From contig NC_040022.1 of the NCBI RefSeq assembly GCF_000972845.2, forward strand, positions 1,178,001 to 1,242,000: a DNA stretch of 64,000 bases, read 5' to 3'. The translations under genes were made by a program, and so were the position numbers. Below, piece by piece: positions 1 to 12,474 of this stretch (its first letter is position 1; each line of letters starts with the position of its first letter). The DNA is from Larimichthys crocea. Lineage: Eukaryota > Chordata > Actinopteri > Sciaenidae. Below the pieces are notes generated by a model. The model did not search any database. It was not told the DNA's origin and saw only the letters and a list, made by a program, of their open reading frames with translations.

Positions 1-2522
1 TTCCACTGTGACCCTCTCATACAATATACTGGCAGCTGAGTCTCTTCCCTTGTGAACATTTTCAGTCAGATTGTATGATGGGATGTTACAGCCAAGCACA
101 AGTAATTTTTTTTACACTTTTACCTGTCCTGTTATTATTTTTGTTGTATCCTGTATAATTATGTAGAAAGCACTCAACTGAAAGATCACTCGACAGAGAG
201 ACACATTTAGAGCACTCAACTGAAAGATCACTCGACAGAGAGACACATTTAGAGGAACATTACAGAGATGTTTCTTACTTTGTGGCTACTAATCATACAG
301 AGTAGTGCATATATAATAAATAATAAAACAATGAGTGGCAGTTTCTCTGAGATACCTGGTTGAATGGACATTTTATTTTAACATGTCACAGTAGGAAAAA
401 CACAGGTCTTGGTGTTGTGCATGCTGGTTCACTATCATCGGCTTCACCGGGACACTTGAACTGAACAGAGCATTGTTAATGTTATTAGTAACACCTTGAT
501 TTAACATCGCTCAGACTGTTGGAACATGCAGCGATTGTTAAATAACTCACATCAGAGAAGGTCAGTACCAAAACACATAAATCGCTACAGCCACCTACGA
601 TTCATGGAGTCTAGAAACCAGGTTATGTAAAGGAGAAATGCTGATTTTTAGTGACTCACTAGCGAGGATCACAACATCATCAAGATACGTTTTAATCATT
701 TAACAAAACTAAACATTGTGAGTGAAGAGTGAACTTCTTCTCGTGCTGCGTTGTGGGGAAGCTTTGGTGGGGATCGTGACGGAGAGTAGGAAGGAGATGG
801 AGAAATATTGGAGATGGAAACTGGGTGAGCAGGTGAGGTGCGGAATATGAGAGCAAAAGAAGACGAGAGGGTTAGGAGGGTATTTATAGAAATGTCACAC
901 TTGGCTCGGTTAAGGTGTGGTAGTGTTCCTGAAACTTTCTTTAACAACAGCTGGTAGTGCAGCAACGTCAGGCAACATGGCCGGTCAGGTGATCACACAG
1001 GTTGTAAATAAACAGTTTAATCCAGTCGTCTGAACCAGGTTTGGAAGACAACTAGTGAAAACACTCAAAAAGTTCATTATAGTCACTATATTGAAAATGT
1101 GTTCACAGCAAGGTCTCATTTTTTAATGAAACAGTTCAGTTTAGACTTTTTCCTGCAAGTTCTAATCTAAGTATGCAATGTGTACAGTGCACGACCGGGT
1201 CAAACAAAGTTCTTTCTGACATTTAATGAGTCTGCGAAATCTACATAAATAACAGCCAGGTTTATTTTAAATGTTCTTTTATGCTCTCTCTGTAGGATTG
1301 GGAATGTTCTGACTTTGATGACACATGAGTGGTAGAATCAAAAAGACATATCTCTAAAGTTGCAGTAATCACATAAGGTCTTAATACTGAAATACACGTA
1401 CCTTAACAACGATGATTGTAGTGGCTGTTTTACCACAAGCTCCAAGTTCCAGGGCCACTTAGTCTGCAGAGTATTTTGACTTGTAATTGAACCCAGTGTA
1501 ATCGTGATGCAACAAGGAAAGGAACTTGAACGATGATTTATTTTAAGTGTCATGCAAACCCATTACCCACTTGATGCTCTACTTCACATGGTTTACATGG
1601 TCAAAAACTGACGATCGGGTACTCTGCTGACTTCTATGCATATATTACCATGCTTATTAGAATTGCTTCATAAACTGCAACAAACTGTATTTAATAACTC
1701 CAAACAGAACATCAGCAACTAGAAACATAACCTGAGCTTCATTTACTATTCAACACATAGACTGACTTTATACATAAATGATATCAGAACATAAATAACA
1801 TGCCGTAACATTTCTTTTCAGTGACTTCAGTGGCTCTTAAGTTAAAAAAATATACCAAGGAATTCTGGGAATTTTCTCATAATCCGTCACTTTCAAAACT
1901 AAATACATGCAAACATGAAAATAAAGTGTTTGACTGAGTATAAAATAATTACAAATAGTAGCATCTCGACACAACTCTGCTGTCTCTTTCCGTATCTACT
2001 TATATGACCGATGAGGTGTGTGTTTGTGTGTGTGTATCGCGCATGATGTCTGTGTTTGGGAGTGGAAGTGCAGCTGAGATGGAGAGATTGGAAGCCTAGT
2101 TATTGCCTCCGGGCACAAGGAACCAGTTTAATAAACGGGTCTGGAGGCCAGTGGGACATGTCAGAGAAATTTTATTACCTGGGTTTTATGAATAGCCCCA
2201 GCTGGAGGGGGAATCTAATCAGGGCTCTCACCAGAGTCTAATTCTGCTCCTAGACCTCATTTGTTATCGGGTGGCATAACTGCATTCATATTATTTCATG
2301 GAAGATTGACGAGGATTTGTCGGTCCCGATGAGCAGCTTTTGTATTGCAACAGATCTTTTATAACTCACCGTATCAGCGGTCCAGATGTTGTATATTTTG
2401 CTGAATGTATAATTTGTCCCTGCTCTGCAGTGGAGCATTTATTCTAGCTGACAGGTCAAAGTGTTTGCATTACAGCACTGAAAATACTCCTGATGTGGAT
2501 CATTTTGTCTGTGCACCTGCAG
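1..2522 (+). other. mgat5b: mgat5b intronic sequence upstream of the penultimate coding exon
   Basis: This stretch precedes an mgat5b exon whose protein frame must continue from an upstream exon outside the window, so it is read as intron. I found no earlier mgat5b exon in it. It contains a 42-bp tandem duplication at 169-252. A more complex-looking block at about 2055-2265 has an open frame but no splice context or recognisable protein. Intron status is inferred from the gene model. Confidence 0.6.
169..252. repeat. 42-bp perfect tandem duplication
   Basis: Two identical 42-bp units, 169-210 and 211-252, stand head to tail. Each begins AGCACTCAACTG and ends CACATTTAG. No third unit follows. 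Perfect identity suggests a recent duplication or an assembly artefact. Confidence 0.95.
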
Positions 2523-2794
2523 GACTTTTGTTCCCCCGAGGCTCCGTTTCCTCCAGTAAACTCATCTGGGGCCTGGCTGGGCAGCCCTCCCAGTCCTTTT
2601 ATGCTCCTGCCCAACTCCAGCATCCTAACCTGGGCCTCCAACGCCAGCTACTACACGTCCTGGCCGCCCCTCAGCGCACTGAGGCTCTTGACTTCACTGG
2701 AGGGCCAGTCGTGTGTGGAGGCGTGCCAGAGTTCAGGACTAATCTGTGAACCCGCCTTGTATCGTTTCATCAACATTAAGGAGGCCTTCAGCGC
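2523..2794 (+). CDS. mgat5b: mgat5b penultimate coding exon
   Basis: The acceptor CACCTGCAG ends at 2522 and the donor GTAAGA begins at 2795. The exon opens in phase 0 with DFCSPE, the position where relatives have the HQDFC motif. It carries 90 full codons plus two bases of an alanine codon. All three N-glycosylation sequons lie here. Read-through past 2795 stops at once (TAA 2796-2798), which supports the donor. Confidence 0.88.
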
Positions 2795-3485
2795 GTAAGA
2801 TGATTCTTCATTGGGAACATTGCATGTCAACTTTATACTCATGGTGGTGATATCCACTACATTGTCTTTCTTTAAATACAAAACCTGAACTGTATTCTTG
2901 CTCAATACACCACCCACACTATTGATTATTTTGTGAAATGCCTTGTTAGGACCTTCTTAAAAACAGAACCGTGCAGCCCAAAGGTGCTCATCTTGAAACA
3001 CCAATACATTTGACTCACTAACTATCCCCCCGCAGTGTTGTGCCTCCTCTGCACTTGTTTCAAAATTATTCAGCAGCACAAAGTACAAACCAGCTCACCT
3101 TTTCCCTTTTAATATTTCACTTCTTGAGGTCCTAGAGGCAGCACTGTAACATTAATATTGAATATATTAGTGGAATAATCATTGATACCCTCTGGCACTC
3201 CTGCTTACATTAATATTTAATATGTTGGTGTGTTGTTTTAGTAGGATAATAATTAATACCCTTAAAATTTGCGTCTGTTTTTTTAGGCTGGACTTCCAGT
3301 GTGAGGGATTGGAGTCCGAGATGAACCACCTCTTCCCGGCTTTCTCGGCAGAGCATGCCGAATGTGGCCTGCAGCAGGATCCGCTCCTGTTCAGCTGTGC
3401 CGGCTCCAGTGCTAAATATCAACGCCTTTGTCCCTGCAGGGACTATCGCAACGGACAGGTGGCACTGTGCAGGGACTGCCTATGA
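2523..3485 (+). CDS. mgat5b: Alpha-1,6-mannosylglycoprotein 6-beta-N-acetylglucosaminyltransferase B, C-terminal part (last two coding exons)
   Basis: MGAT5B (GnT-Vb/GnT-IX) is a Golgi type II membrane enzyme. It adds beta-1,6-linked GlcNAc to the mannose arm of N-glycans and to O-mannosyl glycans, especially in brain. Exons are 2523-2794 and 3287-3485 (stop TGA 3483-3485). The junction joins GC|G in frame and gives 156 C-terminal residues. The segment ESEMNHL, followed by PLLFSCAGS, RLCPCRD and GQVALC ending CRDCL, matches the Cys-rich C-terminus of the MGAT5 family. LICEP near the end of the first exon is also a family signature. Eleven cysteines and three N-glycosylation sequons (NSS, NSS, NAS) fit a luminal domain. 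The upstream exons, including the catalytic core, lie outside the window. MGAT5B is preferred over MGAT5 because sec14l1 follows on the same strand, as in human 17q25. Confidence 0.9.
3287..3485 (+). CDS. mgat5b: mgat5b terminal coding exon
   Basis: The acceptor TTTTTTAG ends at 3286. The first base completes the split alanine codon. The remaining 65 residues, ending CRDCL, include seven cysteines and are the best-conserved part of the fragment. The intron before it is 492 bp (2795-3286) and shows nothing notable. Confidence 0.92.
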
Positions 3486-4012
3486 CCAGAGGAGGACCTG
3501 TGGACCGAGACTCTTTTCTAAGGCAAGATCCAGGCTGTCCCATGAGACTCTCTTTGAAAAGGAGAGTGAAATGCTGTCACAGTGACTCAGCTCCCTTACC
3601 TTTGACCAAGGGACTGGCTGCCAAAGTTGGTATTACCTCTCAGGGAACTGCATGATTGTACTTTGAATTCTGGTGGGATTGAAGCTGCTTTAGGACCACA
3701 CGGTCATGATGAAATGTGTCATGTGATGGATCAGTTAGATTAGTAAAAAAATAAAAATAAATAAAAAATCACAAGCAATCAAAGAGAAAGCTTTGTTTAA
3801 AACAAAAAAAAAACATGTTTCAGATGCTTGAATTTCACAAGTGTGTTTACTTAGTGTTGTGTGAATATGTACAGTATCATAGTGGAGTTTGGATATTTGT
3901 ACTAGATGCACCCAAAGCCATTTACACCATGTTGAGATGTACTATTTTACATGTCCTGTAATGAATATATTTGTACATAAGTGTTGTTTAATAAAACACG
4001 GGTGAGGCAAAA
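3486..4012 (+). other. mgat5b: mgat5b 3' untranslated region
   Basis: AT-rich sequence follows the mgat5b stop. It ends just after an AATAAA signal at 3990-3995 and a GTGAGGC stretch, then runs into a genomic A-tract (4009-4021). A cleavage site near 4008-4012 gives a 3' UTR of about 525 nt. The cleavage site is inferred. Confidence 0.7.
3990..3995 (+). promoter_or_regulatory. mgat5b: Polyadenylation signal of mgat5b
   Basis: Canonical AATAAA about 505 bp after the stop codon. No better canonical signal lies between the stop and this site. An A-rich stretch at about 3745-3770 has AATAAA-like words, so an earlier alternative site is possible. Confidence 0.7.
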
Positions 4013-4456
4013 AAAAAAAAACAGGATGTGGGTAGAAATTATTTATTTTCTTTTAAAAAAGTAGGATCCAATCAATCATTTATGGTTAATTTCACAAAGC
4101 GTGTGGGGAAATCTCATAATGACTTCATCCAGCCTGTGATTTATATGCAAACTGTGATGACTCAGACTCATTAGTTTATACAACAGTCCTTGGATGCAAG
4201 ATAACAATACTCTGTAGATTCTTACGGGAAGCAGATATTTATATATAATACAATATTCTTCAGCACTTTCTTTTACCGTCACACCAACCCACACTGTGTT
4301 GTTATTTCACGATGAAGATAAACTTTCAACCTTCTGCACGGTGCAGAGATTTACTGCACAGTGACCTTTGCCAGCAGCTGGTGAAAGCACACACTGTACT
4401 CACTCTTCATGAGTTTATATGTATGTAAACTTCCCAGTTTCTTTAAGTGAGATGGA

Positions 4457-4479
4457 GTGTGTGTGTGTGTGTGTGTGTT
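4457..4479. repeat. (GT)n microsatellite
   Basis: About eleven GT units in intergenic sequence downstream of mgat5b. Confidence 0.85.
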
Positions 4480-5272
4480 GTGTCAGTTCTACTCTTTAAG
4501 TTTAGATTAAAACTTTCCAAGTATATTTCCACTGTGATCCATTTCTCTCCCGTCTTTGGTTTTGTTTGTGTGGGCTTCATGAATGAAACCATTGAGTGAA
4601 GCTGAATATTCAGAGCTATTTTAAATCACCTTTACAGATGGACTTTATAATATGCGCAGATATGCTGCAATGTCACTAAAGTCATTATCGCGAGCGCTGC
4701 TGCTCCACTGAAGCCGAAACTCCTCCGCCAAGATAAGAGGATTTTAATGAGACATCGTCAAAAGACAGAGTTGGAATTTGCCAGTTTTCATTTAATGATG
4801 GTGCTTGTGTCTCTTTGACTGATAGTAAGGACCATTTCACAATATGCCCATTTCTCCTCTCCAATTTATAATCTCTGAACGAATATTGAACTTTCTCTTG
4901 ATTCTCAGAAATCTGTGGAAAACCGGCAGCAGTCGTGAGGACGGCTTTGAATCTTTTGAGGCTTTAATGGTGAGGGCTTAACAGTTGAACAATAACAATT
5001 GAGATATGAAGTTATACAGAAAGAGGAATATAAGACCAGTTTTTTAAAATGGTATTTGTCTGAGATACTGCACCACTTTGCTGTTACACAGAGTAAAAAG
5101 CTTACCTCCATTTTAGCTCTTCACCACAGTGTTTTTCTTTTTTTTTAAATTAATTTCCTGACAAGAAAGAAGTGCCACAGCAAGAGACTACAGAGACCAC
5201 GAAATAATGGTTTTACATCCTGCAGATAAAATGTGTGTTTTGTCCTGAACAACCTGTTGACTTCGTCCTCAG

Positions 5273-6150
5273 ATAGATCTTCCATACACCCTGCTGTGGA
5301 TCAATCTGGGACTCTGTGTGCCAGAAAGACTGCCTGCCTGCGAGCTCGCAGTCCGGCTGTGACTATTTCAGGTAACGCAGTGAACTGAGGTGGAAAGGAA
5401 GTTTATTATGGAACCCTTTTATCTCTGCACTGGCCCAAAGATAGCAGATAGCACACAAATAAAGGTTCACAGGAAAAGAGTGATCCTATATGTGCAGGAC
5501 AGAAGTCAGTCTGGTGTGCAGCGGCTGAGTCTTTCCAATGTTCCAGTAGAGGATTCCTTTCTGTGACCAGTTTTAATTGGATACTTCTCTCCAGTTTATT
5601 ATTTTTTTATGCCTGCAAGTGTTATAATTATACAGTTATTATCACAGGCGTTTGGAATACTGCAGCTATACTTAACTCATCTCTAAAATCTGCTGTATGA
5701 GTGTAGGATGTGTTTTTTAACACTTTAGCAGCATGGCTCTATTGCAATGTCAGTAAGTTGGTCAATCACTTTGGTCCAGATTGAAATGTCTTTAGATGGA
5801 TTGGTGTGGACTTTGGTACTGACATTCCTTTCCTCTAGCACCACCGTCAACTTAACTTTGGTGGTTTGGGATGAAATGTCCTGACAACTATTGGCAGATT
5901 TACCACCAACGTTCATGTTCCCACTGACGAACTTCTTATGTAGCACCACTGTGGGGAGGAGTGATCAGAGCGTCTAGATGTAAGAAACTTCGTCCAGGTA
6001 TTGTCCCTACAACACCTGATGGGCATGGCAAGAGTATTTATGGAGTACTTATGCACTTAGCGAAATCATCGTGCTAACATTCCCACAATGACAATGCAGA
6101 CTGAGATTCAGGATTTACCACTGTACAGCATTGAACACCAAAACTCCCCA
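5273..6150 (+). repeat. Intergenic segment with a degraded fish dispersed repeat (about 5735-6150)
   Basis: From about 5735 the sequence contains words such as CCTCTAGCACCACC, GAAATGTCCTGACAACTATTGG and CGTTCATGTTCCC. The same words in the same order recur at 59085-59610, and in reverse at about 28880-29205. I recognise them as a repeat frequent in percomorph genomes, but no class name is certain. The part before 5735 is unremarkable apart from a 99-bp exon-like island at 5273-5371, discussed under rejected items. Confidence 0.6.
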
Positions 6151-6867
6151 GCCTTTTGCTGAACTCTTGTACTGTCAAAGCCTCTGGAGAGGTCGCCTGC
6201 ACCTGCCTGATATTAGCCAAACACTAAAGTCTAAAGAAAGGAAGTGAGTTTCAAAACCTAAAAGTTTAAAATGCCAGGAGCCATTGTTCTTTACCAGGGA
6301 TGATAATTGTGTTATATAAAAAGAAGGCCGACAGTGCAAGACACAGCAATTAACCAAACTTTAACTATATGACCCAAGAAGTTCATTAGAAACATCAATC
6401 ACAGATAACAGACCAACTTTCTGGATTATCTTCGACCTAACGTACCACAGTAATTGTGTGCAAAACACAGTGACATGCAAATTATTTGAGATTTTATTAT
6501 TTATTTTGTTTTTATTTTAATTGGCGAAAAATACTTTGTTGTGAAGATTCTCCCAAGTTCCCAGATCTCAGCAATTACTAATAGGAATAATGGCCAAAAG
6601 TTAAGAATAAGCTGCAGGTTGTAATTTACCATATTCATCAGCGTATTGAGAATTCACTTTGCAGGTAATAAAACTGATTAATTAGATTTATTTTGATTTT
6701 CCTTCTACTGAATGTGGGGCTTCATTAAACAATCCTACGACACTTAACACAATCTGCTTTTAACAGGATTATAACTGGGTCCGGTCACATTAACATAAAT
6801 GAAAGGATTGTACATATTAAAACATTAAAACAGCCCTGACCCATCGAGACACAGACTCCTATACCTG

Positions 6868-7150
6868 TGCAGGTGTGCTCTGGTAGCAGGAGATCCTTTA
6901 AGTCCTGTAAGTTGTGCGGTGGGACCCCCATGGATTGGATTTTTGTCCAGCACATCCAAAATATGCTCGATTGAATTGAAATCTGGGGAATTGGAAGCCA
7001 AGTCAACGGTCAGCCTGGACCAACGATCTGCGTCAATGGGCCTTGGTTGTCCGTGACCATGTCGCCCAGTTCTTTCGATTGGTATTGACCACTGCAGACT
7101 GCTTTTAACATCAACTTTGAGGACAAAATGTTCACTTGCTGCCTAATGTA
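6868..7150 (-). mobile_element. Decayed, internally deleted Tc1/mariner-type transposon fragment
   Basis: On the minus strand, 6868-7005 encodes a degraded Tc1-type transposase C-terminus. One frame reads SPDFNSIEHILDVLDK, the counterpart of the SPDLNPIEH motif around the last acidic catalytic residue. A shifted frame then reads PPHNLQDLKDLL. Separated from this, 7016-7150 resembles the 5' end of the same element: ACTGGGCGACATGG around the start region and CAAAGTTGATGT in the leader. The middle of the gene, including the other catalytic aspartates, is missing. Frame breaks and the deletion make it non-functional. Family assignment is by recalled motif pattern; terminal repeats were not found. 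Confidence 0.75.
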
Positions 7151-8739
7151 ACACGCCCAAACGTCAGTGTGTATGCCTGTGTTGTTTGTGCCTGCCATGA
7201 GTCCTGCAACAGAACAACTCTCACAGCTCTGTTAAAGTGTTTTCTTCACTAGTGAATTAGACAGTGCCCAGGACACAGTGTGATTCATGGCGCACAGCAG
7301 GCCACCTTTTTCGAAAGAGATCGGTCATGCAGGCCAGGATTAATCACTTTTCCCCACATGGACATCTTCATTCACCCTGCCTCACACTCACCTCAATGCC
7401 TCTCCCTCTAGTGTTTCTCAATTTATCCAGGTCCTTCTTTTCCCTCTCTCTCCTTTTAAATCTCTTTTTTTTTTTAGGTACTGAAAACTTCTCCATGACC
7501 AATTACCCACCGTTAACGCTAACGATGTATATTTGATACTCCGTCCTAATCGCTCCTCTCTTTTGTTCGGCTGTGCGTCTTTACTTAGGGTGACAGAGTG
7601 GAAGCTAGCTGCTTTATGCTCACACTTCCCCTCCACTGCCTCCCACAAAGATAAATGCATCACATAATGACTCCGCTGCCCTGCTCTTTGAGCATGTGTG
7701 CATACTGTATGCAGATGCCTTTCTCTAATAATAATAGGTGTCTGAAAAACTGACAGTCTCGCGGATTTAATGGAGTGTGCCTGTTATGTTACTAAAGAAC
7801 TGCAAAGAGGAAGATACATTAGTCAATGTGAGAGAGCTTTTATTATAAACTCTGGTGCACCGAGTTAGTGATGTGTATCCGGGGTAGGTTTTACAAATAC
7901 ATGCTGTAGTTTTATTAGTTATAATGATGAAGTTACAGCAGCTTACTAATAAAGCTATGCAGTCATATATACATTTTTTTGATAGCTTAGAAATGATGGG
8001 AAGAAAATGATCATATGTCTCTGTCTGCCACCTAATTTCTGTTTATTTCACTCCTCCTCCATCTCTGCCTGTTTTCAGCTTCATCAGATATGGATAAAAA
8101 CAAAAATGCAAAGTTCAACAGACGTTAAAGATAACAGATTGCTTGTGTTTTCTTATCACTTCACTCTATGAAAACACGCTCTTGTAACTGCATTCTTGCT
8201 CATTATGCATATTAATTGGCTGGTATTAAAAAAAAATCCCAATTTCCACTCTTCTTTTGTGCTTTTTACATTCCCCGCGTCAATTAAAACCCACTTGAGG
8301 CGAGTGCCAAAAACCCACTTCAGCTACAACAATCACTGCTGCTAATATTACCATTGCACTTCAACAAAATGAAGAAGTGCAATGGAAACTTCCTCAAGGC
8401 CTGTGTTGCAGGGTTGGATGAGTATTCAGCGCCTGAGGTAACAGATTGTTCACCACTTTACAGAGAACTCTGCCTCTGTATGATAAGACGCTCCCGTCTT
8501 CATTTTAGCTCAACCAGAGGCATCACAGGTAGGTGTGAGGGGGCAGCGCAAACAGAGAAAATACTGAATCACAAAGGTCCATGAGTTTTCAGCTTCACAC
8601 CCTCAGAGAAGAACCAGCACACACATGCTTTACTTGATACACTGTACACTCGCTAAAAAAGATGGTAAAGAAAACACATCATTAGTGCAAACTGTAGGCA
8701 TAATTATTTAAACCTTCAGGTTTTATCCACCCGTTTGGA
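7151..8739. other. Intergenic, no gene seen
   Basis: Ordinary AT-rich intergenic DNA. Short open frames here have no splice sites or recognisable motifs. A T-tract lies near 7467-7476. Confidence 0.6.
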
Positions 8740-8930
8740 GCTTTATAGCGAGTTTCAGGCTGTAAAAATCCTCTGTACACTGTACCTGCTCAGCACCAAA
8801 TGTGAGCTAGACACAGATACCAACAGGCCAGTGAATATAGTGGAGCATTTAGCAGCAAAACAGCCAGATATTCCCCTTTAGGAGTTGGTGGAGACCCAAA
8901 ACGGAGCTAAAAAAGATGGACACCTGAATG
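8740..8930 (+). repeat. Dispersed fish repeat, copy 1 (inverted relative to 61905-62115)
   Basis: The block contains CTGTACACTGTACCTGCTCAGC, GGAGCATTTAGCAGC, then GGAGTTGGTGGAGACC and ACGGAGCTAAAA. The reverse complement of the same ordered words occurs at about 61905-62115. I recognise the series as a repeat common in percomorph fish. Divergence is moderate and ends are approximate. Confidence 0.65.
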
Positions 8931-11900
8931 TGTAAATATAAGGCTGCAGGACTATTTGTTGGCTGGTGCAGTGATGTTGGTTTTTGTTTGGATTATACAA
9001 ACAAAATCAGCGTTTTGATATATATGATATATAACATATATGTTAATTGTATTAGCTTTAGAGATATGTTTTCCCCAAGCAGCAACCTCCATGGCTGTAA
9101 AAACATTTGCAGTTATTCAAATGGCCATTTGAAACTGGCGACAGAACATGTCAATCACCATAAGCCCCCATATTAGGATGTCCAAATTCACAGCAGGAAT
9201 AAACAACACGGTGGTGGCCACACATTTTAAACTTCAACGGCTCTTCAGAAACGGATGTCGACCTCCTTATCCAGCTCTTGGCAAGACAATGAATTGAAAA
9301 TGCTGAATTATTCCACTAGCAAAGCTTGGCTGAAAAGCAGGCAAGGGTACTTATTTTGTGGGAGAATATTCTGTGATGGTTCCACTTAAACTCATTTTTT
9401 TGTCAAGTGTGAAGAGAGTCAAAGTTATGAGTCCTGAGAAATATTTTTTCATATGTCCGTATCTGCTACATTTGCAACCTCCTGCTGTCAGAGTTATGGC
9501 CTCCAGGCAGCGCGCCTCATTCTGCTCGATATTCCACCCTCTTACAGTAAATGCACACATTTCACATTCAGCCTATCTGTATGTATTTCTACAGTAATGC
9601 ATGCCCTGTGTGGCAGTCTGGAGCACAGTGAGGAGTCAAGAGGCTGCTCTGCAGTCACTCTCAGTTACCGAGTCATCCTCTTCCAAGGCACCCACTGCAA
9701 AGCTGGCAGCTCCAGCAACAGATACCCAGACTGCATCTGTCACAGCTGCCTCACTGTCAGCCTCTGTACAATTGCAATGGCCACTCCATTGCTGAATCTA
9801 TACAGTGTGTAGCACAATAGACATATATGAACCAATCCTCCACAGTCTTGTGTGGAAAAGAAGTAGCAGCTTTTAAAGAAGAGACGGGCTGGCTGTCTGC
9901 AGCACAGCCTTTAGGTAGATCAGAAAGGCTTGGTGGCTTCAGTCTTGACAAATAAGGTAGGGGGGCTCATCCCCTCATCCCCTCATCCCTTATAGACAGT
10001 CCATCCACCAAGGTTACCCTGTTGTCTGAGTGGACTGTCAAGCTGTAACAGAAGTGATTGAGAAATTGGGCATCTAGGAGAGAAGTGGAATTTGCAGGGG
10101 AAGAGATGAGACTAAAAGGGGGGAAAACGAATTGAAGCAGTTGGATCTGAAGCTAGAGGCTGGAGTGAAATGAGAGAGAGAGATATATGTGTCCTTTAAG
10201 ATCAGGGCATCGCTGCGAAACCTCAAAGTGATCTTCTTCAAACTCCGAACCAAAGATATACAGTAAGAGCTCTCAAACTGATATCACAGAAAAACATGTT
10301 TTCTTGGATCAGTGTTGTTAGGACCTTGATGTAAAAGTCTTTGGAGAGATCAAAGGTATCCTGCAGTTTTACAGTCAGCATGCTGTATGTTCTTATGAGT
10401 TATTTAGTGAAGTATGGAGGTGAGAAGGCTGCAGACGGGAAGAAGATAGAGACCGAATGTGGGAGTACAGGTCCTGTACAGTATGTGCTTAGTGATCAAC
10501 TGCAGAGAGAGACACAGTTAAGAAACTGCTGGACTAGCAGTTAAAGTTGTAGTTTGTCCCTGAAGCTAGAAAAGTGAAGTCTACGAATGTTTGTGCTTAA
10601 ATGTTCCCATTGGTAAAAAAAACCTGAAACATGCAGTTTTTTAACATAGCTGGTAATTTTGGTTATCGTCTGACGATGATTCAGTCTCTGGGGGTAACGA
10701 CCAATGTTTCAGGGTTTCCAGTGTAGCCAGTGGATATCATAGACAGTATAAAATATGCACGTATTTGTGACAGAGTGTGGTGGATCTGACTGCTGCCATC
10801 TTGTCAGTCCTGCATCTGCCGCCTTCCGGCTAATCTAAAAATGGGCACGCCCTTGTGGGTGGAGCCGGCGTGGGCTGGATGACGCCTGGTTGCTCAAACA
10901 AGCCACCTGTAATGGTACCCACCTGTCACATTCTGATTAACAAGATGAATTTGTGGACAGAGTTTAGAAACCTGAAGTTTGATTCCAGCCTGATCTTGCA
11001 ACTTTCTGAACCAAACACTTTGAAATCAGTTAGAAATGAAAACAGCTAGTGCAAAAGAAAAAGGCTGCCTGATGTCAAGTTAAAGCAGGTGAAATATTCT
11101 TAATATATACATAACAATACACTTAAACAGATGTTGATTTTTTTCTGTCCCTGCCTCTCCAAACATGGGGGCACGGTGACTGCCATCTACTGTAACACAT
11201 TGATTATGGGTAAGTATCTTTACAACAACACTTTAAAATACCTAAACTATCCCTTTAAGCAGTAAATGGCTTTGTGCCAAAAAACACATCCTGTGTAGTA
11301 AATCATTAAGATGTTTATTCATGATTAAAGATGTTCTTTATCCCTAGAAGGCTTCAGATGAGTACCTCAGCTCACTGTTTAGCAGGCGAAAGACGATGTT
11401 TGATAAATGATTCAACACTTGGCTAATCAGTTCCTCTGACTTCCTGTTTGTTTTTGTGGATTGATTCTCGACTCACTATATCATGCAAAGTGTTGAACTT
11501 GTGATTATTTTTAATCTCTTTGGGTCTTCCTCATAGTTCATTTTACTTTCTGTCAGTATTGCATCTTTAAGAGGAAAAAAAAAGGTCTTGCCAGGTAGAA
11601 ATGATCTGCATGGTGTATCAGCTATTTTAGCTGTAGCTGCAGGAGTTACTTATTCCAATCACTTAAGCAAATGCACAAACAAATCAGTTCATACAGGTCG
11701 ACAATATAATTACGGAGAATTGTTTTCCCGAGCTGCTAGATCTTCATAATGGCCAGATAATTGTTCTTTAATGCAGCGCAGAGTGACACTAAAATGATGC
11801 AGGGGTTTGTGTGTGTGTGTGTGTATAAGTGTGTTTGTGCATGTGTGGTGCTCGCAGAGCATCAGGGTGAAAAAATAAATCAGAGTGGCATGTTGCTGTC

Positions 11901-12474
11901 ACGTCTCCCTGCTATAATCTCCCACTTTGAGTGGCCTCAATTGATCTCATTTGAGCTGGTTAAGGCATCCCCCCGCGCTGATGGACACAGCTGTTGCCTG
12001 ACGTGTCACCGCTTACTAATTACATGTCACTGCCATCATGTGACACCAAATTACCTCTGGGAACACAACACAATGAGAACTTGTGAATTTCTGGACACCT
12101 GTGGATTTCTGTATTCTCTTGTCTAACATCACCTTGAGGCTTGATGGCAGAACGCCGTGTTGAATTTTCTCCCACACACTCTGCTGTTTGTTCATACAGA
12201 GGAATAAATGTTGATGCATATGTGGATGTCTTATGCAACATTATGCATGGTGATATCTTTAGTGAAAATGCCCGAGTATGAAAAGAGAATAAGGCTGTTA
12301 ACCTGCTAGTCACAGTCATGGGGGAGGCGATGCTTTCAAGCCGCCACACAGTGAATAAAACACACTTCTACCCAGAAATGCATGTCGAGAAGCTGAATAA
12401 TAATGTCAAGACCCTCGGTGTAAAGTAAGAATCAATATGCCTTCTGAGTTTATCAGACCAAAGAAGAATGTGTT
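8931..12474. other. Intergenic, repeat remnants, no gene seen
   Basis: No exon is supported. Small features are a three-fold CCCCTCAT motif at about 9969-9988, and a short GT run near 11809-11824. A GC-richer block at 10660-10990 could be an old repeat (it includes GGGCACGCCCTTGTGGGTGG), but I cannot name it. Confidence 0.55.

Noticed and set aside
5273..5371. 99-bp exon-like island between CCTCAG and CAG|GTAACG with many cysteines in one frame
   Set aside because: The Cys-containing frame begins with a TAG codon after the acceptor. The only frame open throughout has no recognisable motif, and no neighbouring exon could be linked.
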